Shown here one piece after another: positions 33,191 through 42,359 of a DNA stretch of 64,000 nt (positions are counted from its first letter, which is position 1; each line of letters begins with the position of its first letter). Position numbers and translations under genes: made by a program. The notes beneath the pieces are model-generated. The model made no database searches. It saw nothing but the letters and a program-made list of their open reading frames with translations, and had not been told where the DNA came from. This DNA is from Bacillota bacterium (lineage in GTDB: Bacteria > Bacillota > Clostridia > Acetivibrionales > DSM-1351), in assembly GCA_023433945.1 (NCBI GenBank), contig JAEYTP010000042.1, positions 3,551 through 67,550 on the forward strand. The letters run 5' to 3'.

Positions 33191-34120
33191 ATGAAAACAA
33201 TACCGATGAGAGATGCATACGGCAATACCCTGGTTCAGCTTGGTGAGCAGAATAATAAGATTGTTGTGCTAGAGGCAGATGTAGGAGGCTCTACCAAAAG
33301 CAATTTATTTGGAAGCAAGTTTCCAGAAAGATATTTTAATGTAGGTATTTCAGAACTCAACATGATGGCTATGGCAGCTGGCTTTGAAGCTGGCGGAATG
33401 ATTCCGTTTGTAAATACGTTCGCTGTTTTCATGACTACAAGGGCGCTAGATGCTATAAACAGTTTTATCGCGCATGACAATCAAAATGTTAAGCTAGTAG
33501 GAACATATTGCGGACTATCAGATTCTTATGACGGTGCTAGCCATCAATCCATAACAGACGTGACCATAATGCGCTCGCTTCCTAATATGACAGTAATATC
33601 ACCGTGTGACCAAATTGAAGCTGAACAGGCTGTTATAGCAAGTGTTAAGCATGAAGGACCTGTATATCTGAGGATCAACAGAAACAGCCTGCCTATTATA
33701 AATAGTAGTGATTATAAATTTGAGATGGGGAAGGGAGTTATATTAAGAGAGGGAACCGACTTAACAATAATAGCTTCAGGATATATGGTTTATAAAGCTC
33801 TTGAAGCGGCAGAGGTACTTGCAGAAAAATCCGTAAGTGCTCAGGTAGTGAACATCCACACCATTAAGCCGATTGATAGTGACCTAATAATAAGCTGTGC
33901 AAAAAAGACAGGTTCAGTTCTGACGGTGGAGGAGCATAGCGTATATGGGGGCTTGGGTAGTGCGGTAGCCGAGGTGATATCACAGAATTACCCTGTTCCA
34001 ATGCATATGATAGGAGTATCCGATTTCGCTGAATCAGGGGATTACGAGATGTTATTATCTAAGTATGGGTTGGAGAAGTCTATAATATGTAAACACGCTG
34101 AGCTATTATTGAAAAAATAA
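33191..34120 (+). CDS. Split transketolase, C-terminal subunit
   Basis: A 309-residue partner of the preceding subunit, holding the pyrimidine-binding and C-terminal domains. Motifs include RYFNVGISELNMMAMAAGFE with the catalytic Glu that activates thiamine, FVNTFAVFMTTRALDAI, the SDSYDGASHQSITDV region, and the C-terminal TIIASGYMVYKALEAAE and VEEHSVYGGLGSAVAE. Together the two subunits move a two-carbon unit between sugar phosphates in the cytosol. Predicted partner of a kinase that is not encoded in this window. The transcript appears to end at the hairpin 34143-34176. Confidence 0.92.
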   Translation: MKTIPMRDAYGNTLVQLGEQNNKIVVLEADVGGSTKSNLFGSKFPERYFNVGISELNMMAMAAGFEAGGMIPFVNTFAVFMTTRALDAINSFIAHDNQNVKLVGTYCGLSDSYDGASHQSITDVTIMRSLPNMTVISPCDQIEAEQAVIASVKHEGPVYLRINRNSLPIINSSDYKFEMGKGVILREGTDLTIIASGYMVYKALEAAEVLAEKSVSAQVVNIHTIKPIDSDLIISCAKKTGSVLTVEEHSVYGGLGSAVAEVISQNYPVPMHMIGVSDFAESGDYEMLLSKYGLEKSIICKHAELLLKK

Positions 34121-34139
34121 TATTTACTATTTTAACATT

Positions 34140-34180
34140 ATGACACTTCGGTTATAGTATGCTATAATTGAAGTGTTTTA
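34140..34180 (+). promoter_or_regulatory. Promoter of the YesM-like gene within a hairpin
   Basis: A -35 box ATGACA (34140-34145), 17 bases, and TATAAT (34163-34168) form a good vegetative promoter. It lies inside a hairpin, ACACTTCGGTTATAG / CTATAATTGAAGTGT (34143-34176, two wobble pairs) followed by TTTTACTGTTT, which can also terminate the transketolase transcript. Confidence 0.65.
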
Positions 34181-34225
34181 CTGTTTACATAATTAAACAA
34201 AAATTATGAAATTAGGGTGAGCGAT

Positions 34226-35989
34226 ATGATAAAACTATATACCCTCAAGAACAAGCTTATTCTATACTTTACTATTGCCATTGCCGCATTATCTCTATTT
34301 ATCAGTATTTACTATTTTTACTATGCACGGGATTTGATTGATGAAAAGGTCATTGAGAACTCACAAAAAGACATAGAATACATATTAAGTAATGTTGATA
34401 GTCAAATAAAGCTGGTCGAAAATCTTTCGGACTGGATATACATGAATCGTGATTTGGATAAGGTGCTAATGAGGGATTATTCAGATGAAGATAACAATTA
34501 TGATTATGATATCTCAACAGCTATGAAGGCTTTGTATAGCAGAATTTTCAACTCTTCCATTGGTAAATATATGAACTCTATTGTCATAGAAGGTAATAAT
34601 GGTGTTTATCTTAAGCTATATGAAGAGTCTGACAACATATCTATAGAGGATTTGAAAAGCGAAGAGTGGTTTATAAGAAATAGGCACAGTGATGTTTTTG
34701 TTTTTAATGGAATCAGAGATAATTTAGCAAAAAATAGAGTGAACGATTTTTTTATACCTTTCGTCAGAAAGGTAATATATGCAGATAGCCGCAAGGCTAT
34801 AGCAACACAATTTATGAGCTTTTCTCCTTCACTTATTGCGGATAGTATCAAGGGATTTAACCTGCCAAAGGATGAACTTTTATTAGTAGTAGATGGCAGC
34901 GGAAGGTGCGTTTATTCAAGCAATAGAGCTTACTTAGGAGTGGACATAAAATCAGAGTTTAATGACCTTGACTATCGAAACAAGGAAGGGCATTTCTTTG
35001 CCGAAATTGACGGGGATAAAAAACTGGTTGCTCATCATAAATCAAACTACTCAAAGCTTGAGATAATGCACATGATAGATTATTCCATACTTCAACATGA
35101 GAGAACCTATATTACAAAGGTTACCATTATAATTGCAGCTATAACAATCACAATAGGGTGCTTGCTAACAATATTTTTATCAACGAATTTGACTCGTCCT
35201 ATTAGACGCATTATGCATAGATTGGAATGTATTTCAAAAGGTAACTTTGATATTGATACTAATCTCGAAGGTAATGATGAAATAGGTGAACTTGGTAAAA
35301 AGATAAATTATTTAGCACTGAATATAGATCAGCTCTTTGAAAAGGTAAAAAAGGAAGAGGCTGCAAAGAAGGACCTAGAATTTAAAGTACTTCAAAGTCA
35401 GATAAATCCTCACTTCGTTTATAATGCTCTTAATTCTATTAAGGTTATGGCAATGATGCAAAAGGCAGATGGCATATACGAAACAGCCACGGCGCTTGGT
35501 GTATTGCTAAAGGAAACCTCAAAGGGTGCGATGAACCAGATTGCTATTAATGAAGAAATTAATCTGCTGGATAAATACATATCCATTCAAAAAATACGCA
35601 AAAAAGGAATGATACAAGTCACTTATGATATACCAGAGGAGATAAAGGATTGCAAAATTCCCAAATTTACTCTACAGCCAATAGTTGAGAACTCAATCAT
35701 CCATGGGTTTGAAGAAAAAAGGGGTATCGGGTTACTCAATGTAACAGCAACACATTCGGATAATGATATTTATATAGAGATAAAGGACAATGGGGTTGGA
35801 ATACCTCAGGATAAGATAGTTAGTATACTTCAGAAGCAGGAAAAAACAGGGCAACGCTACAATAACGTGGGACTCAATAATATAAACGAGCGCATTAAAC
35901 TAACATATGGAGAAGAGTATGGTTTGTCATGCGAGAGTAAATACATGGAGTATAGTATTGTAAGAATTCATATCCCAAAGGTTAATTGA
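34226..35989 (+). CDS. YesM-type sensor histidine kinase
   Basis: A 587-residue membrane kinase of the LytS/YesM family. Membrane helices at about 10-32 and 290-312 enclose an extracellular sensor domain of roughly 255 residues (dCache-like, with SDWIYMNRDLDKVL and EEWFIRNRHSDVFVF type sequence). A HAMP linker follows (NLTRPIRRIMHRLECISKGNFDI), then the His-kinase motif LQSQINPHFVYNALNSIK and a GHKL ATPase with IVENSIIHGFEE and IKDNGVGIP. ATG at 34226 is preferred over GTG at 34217 by ribosome-site spacing. It pairs with the YesN-type regulator 17 bases downstream and probably senses extracellular oligosaccharide to induce the ABC transporter operon at 37802. Confidence 0.94.
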   Translation: MIKLYTLKNKLILYFTIAIAALSLFISIYYFYYARDLIDEKVIENSQKDIEYILSNVDSQIKLVENLSDWIYMNRDLDKVLMRDYSDEDNNYDYDISTAMKALYSRIFNSSIGKYMNSIVIEGNNGVYLKLYEESDNISIEDLKSEEWFIRNRHSDVFVFNGIRDNLAKNRVNDFFIPFVRKVIYADSRKAIATQFMSFSPSLIADSIKGFNLPKDELLLVVDGSGRCVYSSNRAYLGVDIKSEFNDLDYRNKEGHFFAEIDGDKKLVAHHKSNYSKLEIMHMIDYSILQHERTYITKVTIIIAAITITIGCLLTIFLSTNLTRPIRRIMHRLECISKGNFDIDTNLEGNDEIGELGKKINYLALNIDQLFEKVKKEEAAKKDLEFKVLQSQINPHFVYNALNSIKVMAMMQKADGIYETATALGVLLKETSKGAMNQIAINEEINLLDKYISIQKIRKKGMIQVTYDIPEEIKDCKIPKFTLQPIVENSIIHGFEEKRGIGLLNVTATHSDNDIYIEIKDNGVGIPQDKIVSILQKQEKTGQRYNNVGLNNINERIKLTYGEEYGLSCESKYMEYSIVRIHIPKVN

Positions 35990-36006
35990 TATGATAGGAG
36001 GAGCGT

Positions 36007-37635
36007 ATGTTAAAAGTTATTTTGGTGGATGACGAAACCTTGGTCAAAGTTGGCATAAAATCATTAGCCAACTGGGAGGAACTCGGATTTAGAATTGTTG
36101 CAGAGGGCAGCAATGGGGAACAGGGACTTTCGCTTATCTCGCAACACAAGCCCGATCTTGTTATTACAGATATAGTAATGCCAAAACTAGATGGAATCGA
36201 TATGATGAAAAAAGCAAGAGCACTAAATCCAAACATCACATTTGTGGTTCTAAGTAGCTATGATGAATTTGATCTTGTTAAACGTGCTATGAAGTATGGA
36301 GCATGGGACTATTTATTGAAACTCAACATTTGTGAAGAATCTCTGACAGAAATGCTTACTAATGTAAAGGAAAAGATAATGTCTGATAGGAGTAAACATA
36401 CGGCAGCGGAGGTTGTTCCTATTCAACTGGATGTTCAGAATACCAATATTATAAAGCAGGAATTCTTTAAAAGTCTTATAGAAAATAACTTTGAAGATAG
36501 AAAATATATAGATGCTAAGCTAAATATTATGAATTTAAGCTTTGATGAGAGTAAACTTAGAATAGGAATAGTGAAAACAAACCTATATTCTACCGATAAC
36601 AAGTATTCAGAAGAGGATGTTAAGCTGGTTGACTTCATGATAATGGAGATTCTCAATGAGATAGCCAATGAATTCTTCAACAGTATTTTCTTAAAATGGG
36701 AGTACGGTGTCTTTGTCTTTGTGTTTTCACAGGATAATGATATTGATGACGCTAACACAAGAGAGCAAATCAAAATCATGGGTAATACTATGCTTGAAAT
36801 GCTCAAGAAGTATATTAATATTTCAGCAGCTATAGGTGTAAGTGGTGTAAATAATGGATATTTGAGCCTTCCTGCAGCCTTTGAACAAGCTGAAAAAGCG
36901 CTAGAAATGTTGTTTTACCGAGGCTTCGGAAGTATTATATTTTTTGATGATACATATGAAGCAGTAGACCAAAAGCACAAGCCTGTCCAAATAAATTTAA
37001 AAGAGGATTTAACCAAGGCAATTGAGGTTATAGATATACCAGCCATAGATAGAGTATTTAATGAAATAAAGTCTTACATCAAAAGTAGTAGCGCTACCCG
37101 CAATGAAATTAAAGAGATATGCAATCAGACAGCATGCTTATGCGACATTTTGCTTGGGGAAAAGTGGAATGCCTATAAGGAAGCTCAAGCAAAAAATGAA
37201 TTGGTAACCGAGATGGTGTATAAAATGCAGACCTTAGAAGAAATTATTTCATGGCTTGATAACTATAAGGGTAAAATGATAGCTTATCTAAACAAAGAGA
37301 ATTATGATGAGAAGCATGTACTAGTTTCACGCGCAAAGAAATATATTAGTGAAAATTATTTAGGTGCAACAACACTCAAGGAGGTTGCAACCTACCTTAA
37401 TATCAGTGCAGGCTATCTAAGTGGTATTTTTACAAAATACACAGGCGAACACTTCACGGATTATGTAAATAAAATAAAAATAGCAGAAGCTCAAAAGATG
37501 TTAAAGGATGGTCAATACAAGATATATGAAATTTCATATATGCTTGGGTATGAGAATTCCTGCTATTTTAGCAAGGTATTTAGAAAAATTGTAGGTGTTT
37601 CCCCAACTGATTTTTTGAAAATGAACGTTAAATAG
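36007..37635 (+). CDS. YesN-type AraC-family response regulator
   Basis: A 542-residue response regulator. The receiver domain (1-125) has VDDE, phospho-acceptor Asp55 in LVITDIVMPKLDGIDM and SSYDEFDLVKRAMKYGAWDYLLK. A long middle region (130-430) resembles the YesN linker. The C-terminal AraC-type double helix-turn-helix (about 440-540) reads TTLKEVATYLNISAGYLSGIFTKYTGEHFTDYV and ISYMLGYENSCYFSKVFRKIVGVSPTDFL. It is co-transcribed with the kinase upstream. In Firmicutes these pairs activate the adjacent carbohydrate ABC transporter operon, here starting at 37802. A strong terminator follows. Confidence 0.94.
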   Translation: MLKVILVDDETLVKVGIKSLANWEELGFRIVAEGSNGEQGLSLISQHKPDLVITDIVMPKLDGIDMMKKARALNPNITFVVLSSYDEFDLVKRAMKYGAWDYLLKLNICEESLTEMLTNVKEKIMSDRSKHTAAEVVPIQLDVQNTNIIKQEFFKSLIENNFEDRKYIDAKLNIMNLSFDESKLRIGIVKTNLYSTDNKYSEEDVKLVDFMIMEILNEIANEFFNSIFLKWEYGVFVFVFSQDNDIDDANTREQIKIMGNTMLEMLKKYINISAAIGVSGVNNGYLSLPAAFEQAEKALEMLFYRGFGSIIFFDDTYEAVDQKHKPVQINLKEDLTKAIEVIDIPAIDRVFNEIKSYIKSSSATRNEIKEICNQTACLCDILLGEKWNAYKEAQAKNELVTEMVYKMQTLEEIISWLDNYKGKMIAYLNKENYDEKHVLVSRAKKYISENYLGATTLKEVATYLNISAGYLSGIFTKYTGEHFTDYVNKIKIAEAQKMLKDGQYKIYEISYMLGYENSCYFSKVFRKIVGVSPTDFLKMNVK

Positions 37636-37725
37636 CAGTCAGCGTAATATTTTTATACTTATTCGAAAATAATTCTTATGACAAATTAATCATATTTAAT
37701 CTCGATAAAATAGTTACTATTTTAT

Positions 37726-37758
37726 AAACAGAGTTTATTCAAGTTACTCTGTTTTTTT
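37726..37758 (+). terminator. Terminator after the YesN-type gene
   Basis: AAACAGAGT pairs with ACTCTGTTT around an 11-base loop and is followed by TTTT. A TATAAT at 37761-37766 just after it may serve the next operon. Confidence 0.9.
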
Positions 37759-37801
37759 CTTATAATCAAGCTGTAATGAGAACGAAGGGAGAGTGTTATA
37801 A

Positions 37802-38230
37802 GTGATTAGATTTATTGGTGAAGGTACAGGAAGAGTTGTCATAATAAACTTGCGTCGGGGAGAACTATTGCTCGAAAGTATAGAATCAGAGCTTAAGGAA
37901 ATAGGAATAAAAAATGCAATAATAACAAGTGCAATAGGATCATTGAAAAAGGCAGTATTTCACAGGGTAACTGGAATGGAAGCAGAACCTGTAGATGAAT
38001 TTGTAACAGTTGAAAAGCCATTGGAGTTAGCTTCCTTGCAGGGTGTTGTGATAGATGGTCACCCACATTTTCATATGGTTATTTCTGATGTTGAGAATGC
38101 TTATACCGGACATTTGGAAAACGGAACAGAGATTTTATACCTCTCTGAAATAACACTGCTTGAAATAAAGGGAGTTGATCTTGTACGTACGAAGGATGAA
38201 AACAATATTGCAATTTTCACCCAAAAGTAA
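37802..38230 (+). CDS. PPC (DUF296) domain protein
   Basis: A 142-residue PPC/DUF296 protein. The family is best known from plant AT-hook proteins and occurs singly in bacteria as trimers. The metal-like histidine cluster is in VVIDGHPHFHMVISD, and the typical C-terminal GHLENGTEILYLSEITLLEI is present. It is the first gene of the long transporter/catabolic run. The GTG start has GGGAG ten bases before. The role is unknown; the position suggests a regulatory or small-molecule-binding role for the operon rather than DNA packaging, but this is inference. Confidence 0.85.
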   Translation: MIRFIGEGTGRVVIINLRRGELLLESIESELKEIGIKNAIITSAIGSLKKAVFHRVTGMEAEPVDEFVTVEKPLELASLQGVVIDGHPHFHMVISDVENAYTGHLENGTEILYLSEITLLEIKGVDLVRTKDENNIAIFTQK

Positions 38231-38291
38231 TGGTACTTAATCCTTTAATGTAAGGGTTAATATAAAAAAAACGAAATAATAGGAGGAAATT

Positions 38292-39686
38292 ATGAAGGGA
38301 ATGAATTTAAAAAAACTCTTAAGTTTGGTACTAGCTATTTCAATGTTGGTAACACTCTTTGCTGGGTGTGGGCAAGATGGTGACACCAGTTCAAACAGCT
38401 CCACGGACACTTCAAACTCAACAGTAGCACAGTCTACTACAGCTGATGAAAAGCATGAAATTAGACTTATGACTTCTTGGACTGCTGGATCAGTTGCCTA
38501 TGAGGCGATTGAAGCTCTTCTAAAAACCTACAAAGAAGAAAAGACTAATTTAACAATTGTACATGATGCACTACCAAGTAATGATTTAAGAACAAAGCTT
38601 ACTGTAGAAATGGCAGCTGGAAATCCTCCAGACGTTTCTTGGTGTGTATTGAGCTATGCTCGTGAATATATGAAGGACGATAAAATTATAGACTGGGGTC
38701 CTGTATACAATGATCCTAAGCATCCAGAATTTAAACAGTGGTTCAGCGATGTATCACTCAACTTTGCAACATCAACAGACGGCAAGATAATGATGGCTCC
38801 ACAAGAAGGCTCTATCGATGGCTTGTACTACAATAAAGAAATGTTCACTGAGAATGGATGGACTCCACCTACTACCTTTGATGAACTCATAGACCTTATT
38901 GGAAAGATCAAGGCAAAGGGCATTACTCCTATAGTAACAGGTGGTAAGGATGCAAGATTTGCATGGTTGGCTTCAGCATTCCTTGTACGTGAAGCAGGTC
39001 TTGATAACTTCAATGCGCTTTGTATTGGAGATTCTATGACAAGCTGGAATGATCCTAACCTTGGATTTGTTGGCGCAATGACAAAGTTTAAGCAGTTTGT
39101 AGATGCTGGTGCTTATCCTAAGGGAGTACTTGGAATGAGTGCAACTGAAGCAGACCAGATGTTTGCAAAGGGTGAAGCAGCTATGTACTATGAGGGTGCA
39201 TGGAAGCCAGGAAACTTTGCTCAGCAGGGTGGAGACGACTTTATTAAGAAGATTGCACGTGTTGACTTCCCAGCGTTTACTGATGCTGCAAACGGTGATG
39301 CAAAGGTTAATGTAGGTGGCAATATTATAGGCTTCTTTGTAAGAAGTGGCTTAAGTGATAGCAAGACTGAGGCTTGTATTAATCTTGTTAAGGATATTGT
39401 AAGCCCTGAATTTAATATTCCAATCATGGAAAAGGGCGGTTTCGTATATGCAGGTAATGCTGATTACGATAAATCAAAGGTTTCAGATGTAATGAATCAG
39501 CTTATTGAAGCTTACAGAAGCGCTACTGCTTATATACCATCAATGGATGGTATTGCACCTCCAGCAGTTGACATTGCTATAAAGCAGACAGCTATGCCAG
39601 GTATTATAACTGGAGAGTTTGATGTAAATAAGGCTGTTGCCGAGGTTCAGAAAGCAGCAGAGGATTATGCAAAGGGTAATAAGTAA
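38292..39686 (+). CDS. Sugar ABC transporter substrate-binding lipoprotein
   Basis: A 464-residue extracellular binding protein of the carbohydrate family 1 (SBP_bac_1). The lipoprotein signal is LVTLFAGC with the lipidated Cys26, followed by a Ser/Thr/Asp-rich linker (27-50). The mature domain reads HEIRLMTSWTAGSVAYEAIE, TKLTVEMAAGNPPDVSWCV, DGLYYNKEMFTENGWTPP and GEAAMYYEGAWKPGNF, the usual landmarks. It delivers an oligosaccharide or glycoside to the two permeases encoded just downstream. A stable hairpin (39702-39737) separates it from the permeases, as is common for highly expressed binding proteins. Confidence 0.94.
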   Translation: MKGMNLKKLLSLVLAISMLVTLFAGCGQDGDTSSNSSTDTSNSTVAQSTTADEKHEIRLMTSWTAGSVAYEAIEALLKTYKEEKTNLTIVHDALPSNDLRTKLTVEMAAGNPPDVSWCVLSYAREYMKDDKIIDWGPVYNDPKHPEFKQWFSDVSLNFATSTDGKIMMAPQEGSIDGLYYNKEMFTENGWTPPTTFDELIDLIGKIKAKGITPIVTGGKDARFAWLASAFLVREAGLDNFNALCIGDSMTSWNDPNLGFVGAMTKFKQFVDAGAYPKGVLGMSATEADQMFAKGEAAMYYEGAWKPGNFAQQGGDDFIKKIARVDFPAFTDAANGDAKVNVGGNIIGFFVRSGLSDSKTEACINLVKDIVSPEFNIPIMEKGGFVYAGNADYDKSKVSDVMNQLIEAYRSATAYIPSMDGIAPPAVDIAIKQTAMPGIITGEFDVNKAVAEVQKAAEDYAKGNK

Positions 39687-39701
39687 ACTCAGTACATAAC
39701 T

Positions 39702-39737
39702 TCATGGCATATCCTTCATCGCAAGGATATGCCATGA
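39702..39737 (+). promoter_or_regulatory. Intercistronic hairpin after binding-protein gene
   Basis: TCATGGCATATCCTT and AAGGATATGCCATGA are perfectly complementary over 15 bases with loop CATCGC and no T-run. Such stems protect the upstream message and allow more binding protein than permease. Confidence 0.82.
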
Positions 39738-39763
39738 ATAACACTAATTCTTAGGAGGAAGTC

Positions 39764-40657
39764 ATGGGGATATTAAAACGATTTAATAAATCTAAAAAAG
39801 AAAAGCCGCCTGCTCCTAATCCTCATCTGGAAATTGGAAGTAAAGCAGCGATAAGAATTATCTATATATTCCTTACTATTTGTGCACTTGTCGTTTTACT
39901 CCCTTTAATTTGGTTATTATTCTCTTCATTGAAGACACAGGCTGATTTGACCATGAACACATGGGGTTTGCCAAAGGAATGGGTTTTCTCGAATTATGCC
40001 AAGGCATGGACTGGTTCTAGAATTGATACATACCTTGTAAACAGCGTTTTTGTAACATTCTTATCTATTGTAATAACTGTAATAACTGTAACCCCTATCT
40101 CTTTTATACTTGCAAGATATAAATTTAAACTCAACAGAATTATTTATTACATCGCAATTGCAGGGATGATGATTCCTATACATTCAGCCATTATTCCAAT
40201 TTATATGATGGTTGGAGATTGGAATATGTTTAATAACCTCGGTGTATTGAGTCTGATATACGGGGCCTTCAGGATACCAGTATCTATATTTATACTAGAG
40301 AGCTTTATGAGTGCAATACCAAAAGAACTTGAAGAGTGCGCATTCATGGATGGATGTAGTGTATGGAAGCTGTTTATGAAGATAATTGTACCACTTTCAA
40401 AGGATGGAATTATCACAATTTCTGTATTGACAGTATTGGCATGCTGGAATGAGCTACTTGTTTCAATGCTTCTTTTGAATAAGCCTGAATTAAAGACTTT
40501 ACCAATTGGACTTATGGGCTTTATAACTGAATTTAACTCAGAATATACACAATTGGCAGCCGGTATAATGATAGCTATTATCCCAAGTATCCTTTTCTAT
40601 ATATTTGCTCAGGAAAAAATCGAAAAGGGTATGATAGCTGGAGCTGTAAAAGGATAG
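39764..40657 (+). CDS. ABC sugar permease, MalG type
   Basis: A 297-residue inner-membrane permease with six spans, after a 30-residue charged, Lys/Pro-rich N-terminus. The ATPase-contact EAA loop reads EECAFMDGCSVWKLFMKIIVPLSKDG. It forms the channel with the MalF-type protein encoded next. The N-terminal stretch FNKSKKEKPPAPNP is longer than usual. The MalG-type gene stands before the MalF-type gene, opposite to the common order. Confidence 0.93.
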   Translation: MGILKRFNKSKKEKPPAPNPHLEIGSKAAIRIIYIFLTICALVVLLPLIWLLFSSLKTQADLTMNTWGLPKEWVFSNYAKAWTGSRIDTYLVNSVFVTFLSIVITVITVTPISFILARYKFKLNRIIYYIAIAGMMIPIHSAIIPIYMMVGDWNMFNNLGVLSLIYGAFRIPVSIFILESFMSAIPKELEECAFMDGCSVWKLFMKIIVPLSKDGIITISVLTVLACWNELLVSMLLLNKPELKTLPIGLMGFITEFNSEYTQLAAGIMIAIIPSILFYIFAQEKIEKGMIAGAVKG

Positions 40658-40669
40658 AGGAGGTCACTT

Positions 40670-41548
40670 ATGAGCGTAACTAAAAAAAATATTTGGATAA
40701 TTGCAGCGTTCTTGGTACCGGGCTTATTGATATATATATACTTAGTACTATATCCTATAGGTCAATCTGTAGTTATGAGTACCTTTACATGGGATACTCT
40801 TTCTACCAGCAGATTTGTAGGCCTTGATAACTATGTTACAGTTTTTAAGTCTGGTTTATTTTGGAAATCATTTACTAATTCTTTGATATTTATGGTAGCA
40901 ACTACAGCCCTGCAGGTGGTTATAGGCTTCGCGCTGGGATACCTTGTGTACTTGCAGATAAAGGGATATAGAATTTTTAAGGTGTTGTACTTTGTACCTA
41001 CTGTACTACCTTCAGTTGCAGTCGGGTTTATTTGGAATTACATCTATAGCCCTGGTATGGGATTGCTCAAACCTTTAATGCAAGCAATAGGATTAGGGGA
41101 ACACTTCATTCCTCCACTATCTAGCCCCACACTGGCATTACTTGCCATAATAATAGCTCAGACATGGAACTCATGCGGAGTTCAGGTTATTCTATTCAAC
41201 TCTGGCTTTATGAATATGCCAAACGAGGTAATTGAAAGTGCTACCATTGATGGGGCAAGTGGAAGAAGGATGATTTTTAGTATGGTTATTCCTTTATCAT
41301 GGGACATCATTAAAATGGTAATTATTCTTCAGACTATAGGTGCATTAAGATCTTTTGACCTTGTTTACGTAATGACAGGAGGCGGACCAAACCATTCAAC
41401 AGAGCTGCTTCCATTACATCTGTTTGTTAACTCATTCCAAAACTTCAATATTGGATACGGAAATGTAGTGGCAGTAGTAATCTTTGTCCTGGCCATGACG
41501 ATAACGATTGGTATGAGAAAAGTGATGGCTAAGGATAGCTTATATTAA
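40670..41548 (+). CDS. ABC sugar permease, MalF type
   Basis: A 292-residue permease with six spans and no large periplasmic loop. The EAA loop is ESATIDGASGRRMIFSMVIPLSWD and the C-terminal half carries FDLVYVMTGGGPNHSTELLPLHLF, the classical MalF/UgpA signature. The gene begins 12 bases after the MalG-type gene. No ATPase subunit is encoded in the operon, so a shared MsmK/MsmX-type ATPase from elsewhere must energise the transporter, as is normal in Firmicutes. Confidence 0.93.
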   Translation: MSVTKKNIWIIAAFLVPGLLIYIYLVLYPIGQSVVMSTFTWDTLSTSRFVGLDNYVTVFKSGLFWKSFTNSLIFMVATTALQVVIGFALGYLVYLQIKGYRIFKVLYFVPTVLPSVAVGFIWNYIYSPGMGLLKPLMQAIGLGEHFIPPLSSPTLALLAIIIAQTWNSCGVQVILFNSGFMNMPNEVIESATIDGASGRRMIFSMVIPLSWDIIKMVIILQTIGALRSFDLVYVMTGGGPNHSTELLPLHLFVNSFQNFNIGYGNVVAVVIFVLAMTITIGMRKVMAKDSLY

Positions 41549-41575
41549 TATTATTATTGAAAAGGAGATTTTAAA

Positions 41576-42280
41576 ATGACACGTACAGAGTTAATTGCCG
41601 AATTGAGAAAGTACAGATGTGCAGACCTATCAGATGCAATGGATGCATTAGGAATGGTTAACGTTGGGTCAATGAGCCCAAACATGAGGCCCCTCAGACC
41701 GGGTATGGAATTCAAGGGTTTTGCTTACACTGTGAAGCTTTTGCCAAAGCAGACCCCAAACAAGGCATGTAAAACAGTAGCTGAATACAAGGAAGAGCTT
41801 ACAAGAGAGTGCGAAAGTATATATTCCTTCGTAAACGATATTACAGAAGAAAATGCCAAGGACATGGTAATTGTTATTGATATGGGTGGAGTAGTAGGCG
41901 GTGTCTGGGGCTCTGAAATTGCAATGAATATGATGATTAGGGGCGTAGAAGGTGCTGTAATAGATGGTGCTTGCCGTGATTCTTATGAAACTAACCTTGA
42001 AAAGGCTAACGTTTTCTGTACACAGCGTACATATCACCACTCTTATGGAAGAGTAGTGGGCGGAGCAAGAAATGTTCCTGTTCAATGTGCGGGAGTACAA
42101 GTAAAACCAGGTGACATAATATGTGCTGATGATGATGGTGTACTGGTTATACCATTTGAGGTAGCAGAGGATGTTATCAAGTTTGCCAAGATGCAGCTTG
42201 AAGAAGATATAGCAACAAGGTCTTCACACTATGAGAAGCTTGGATATGCTCCTGATGATACGCTTAATCGAGACAAATAG
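41576..42280 (+). CDS. RraA-family aldolase-like protein
   Basis: A 234-residue protein of the RraA / 4-hydroxy-4-methyl-2-oxoglutarate (HMG) aldolase superfamily. The conserved core is GGVVGGVWGSEIAMNMMIRGVEGAVIDGACRDSYE, with the Arg-Asp pair used for substrate and metal binding. The N-terminus LRKYRCADLSDAMDALG is typical. Longer than E. coli RraA (161 residues) and closer to catabolic aldolases and decarboxylases. In a catabolic operon the RNase-E-inhibitor role is unlikely; a retro-aldol cleavage or decarboxylation of a 2-oxo acid is more likely. Substrate not known. Confidence 0.87.
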   Translation: MTRTELIAELRKYRCADLSDAMDALGMVNVGSMSPNMRPLRPGMEFKGFAYTVKLLPKQTPNKACKTVAEYKEELTRECESIYSFVNDITEENAKDMVIVIDMGGVVGGVWGSEIAMNMMIRGVEGAVIDGACRDSYETNLEKANVFCTQRTYHHSYGRVVGGARNVPVQCAGVQVKPGDIICADDDGVLVIPFEVAEDVIKFAKMQLEEDIATRSSHYEKLGYAPDDTLNRDK

Positions 42281-42359
42281 ACCAATATATTTGTGTGAAT
42301 AGTGGAAGGCTTCACAATGGGTGGAGCCTTTCATAATAATATCGTAAAGGAGGGATTGT

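Noticed and set aside
41576..42280. RNase E inhibitor RraA proper
   Set aside because: The protein is about 70 residues longer than RraA and sits in a catabolic operon, so an aldolase-type role is more likely.
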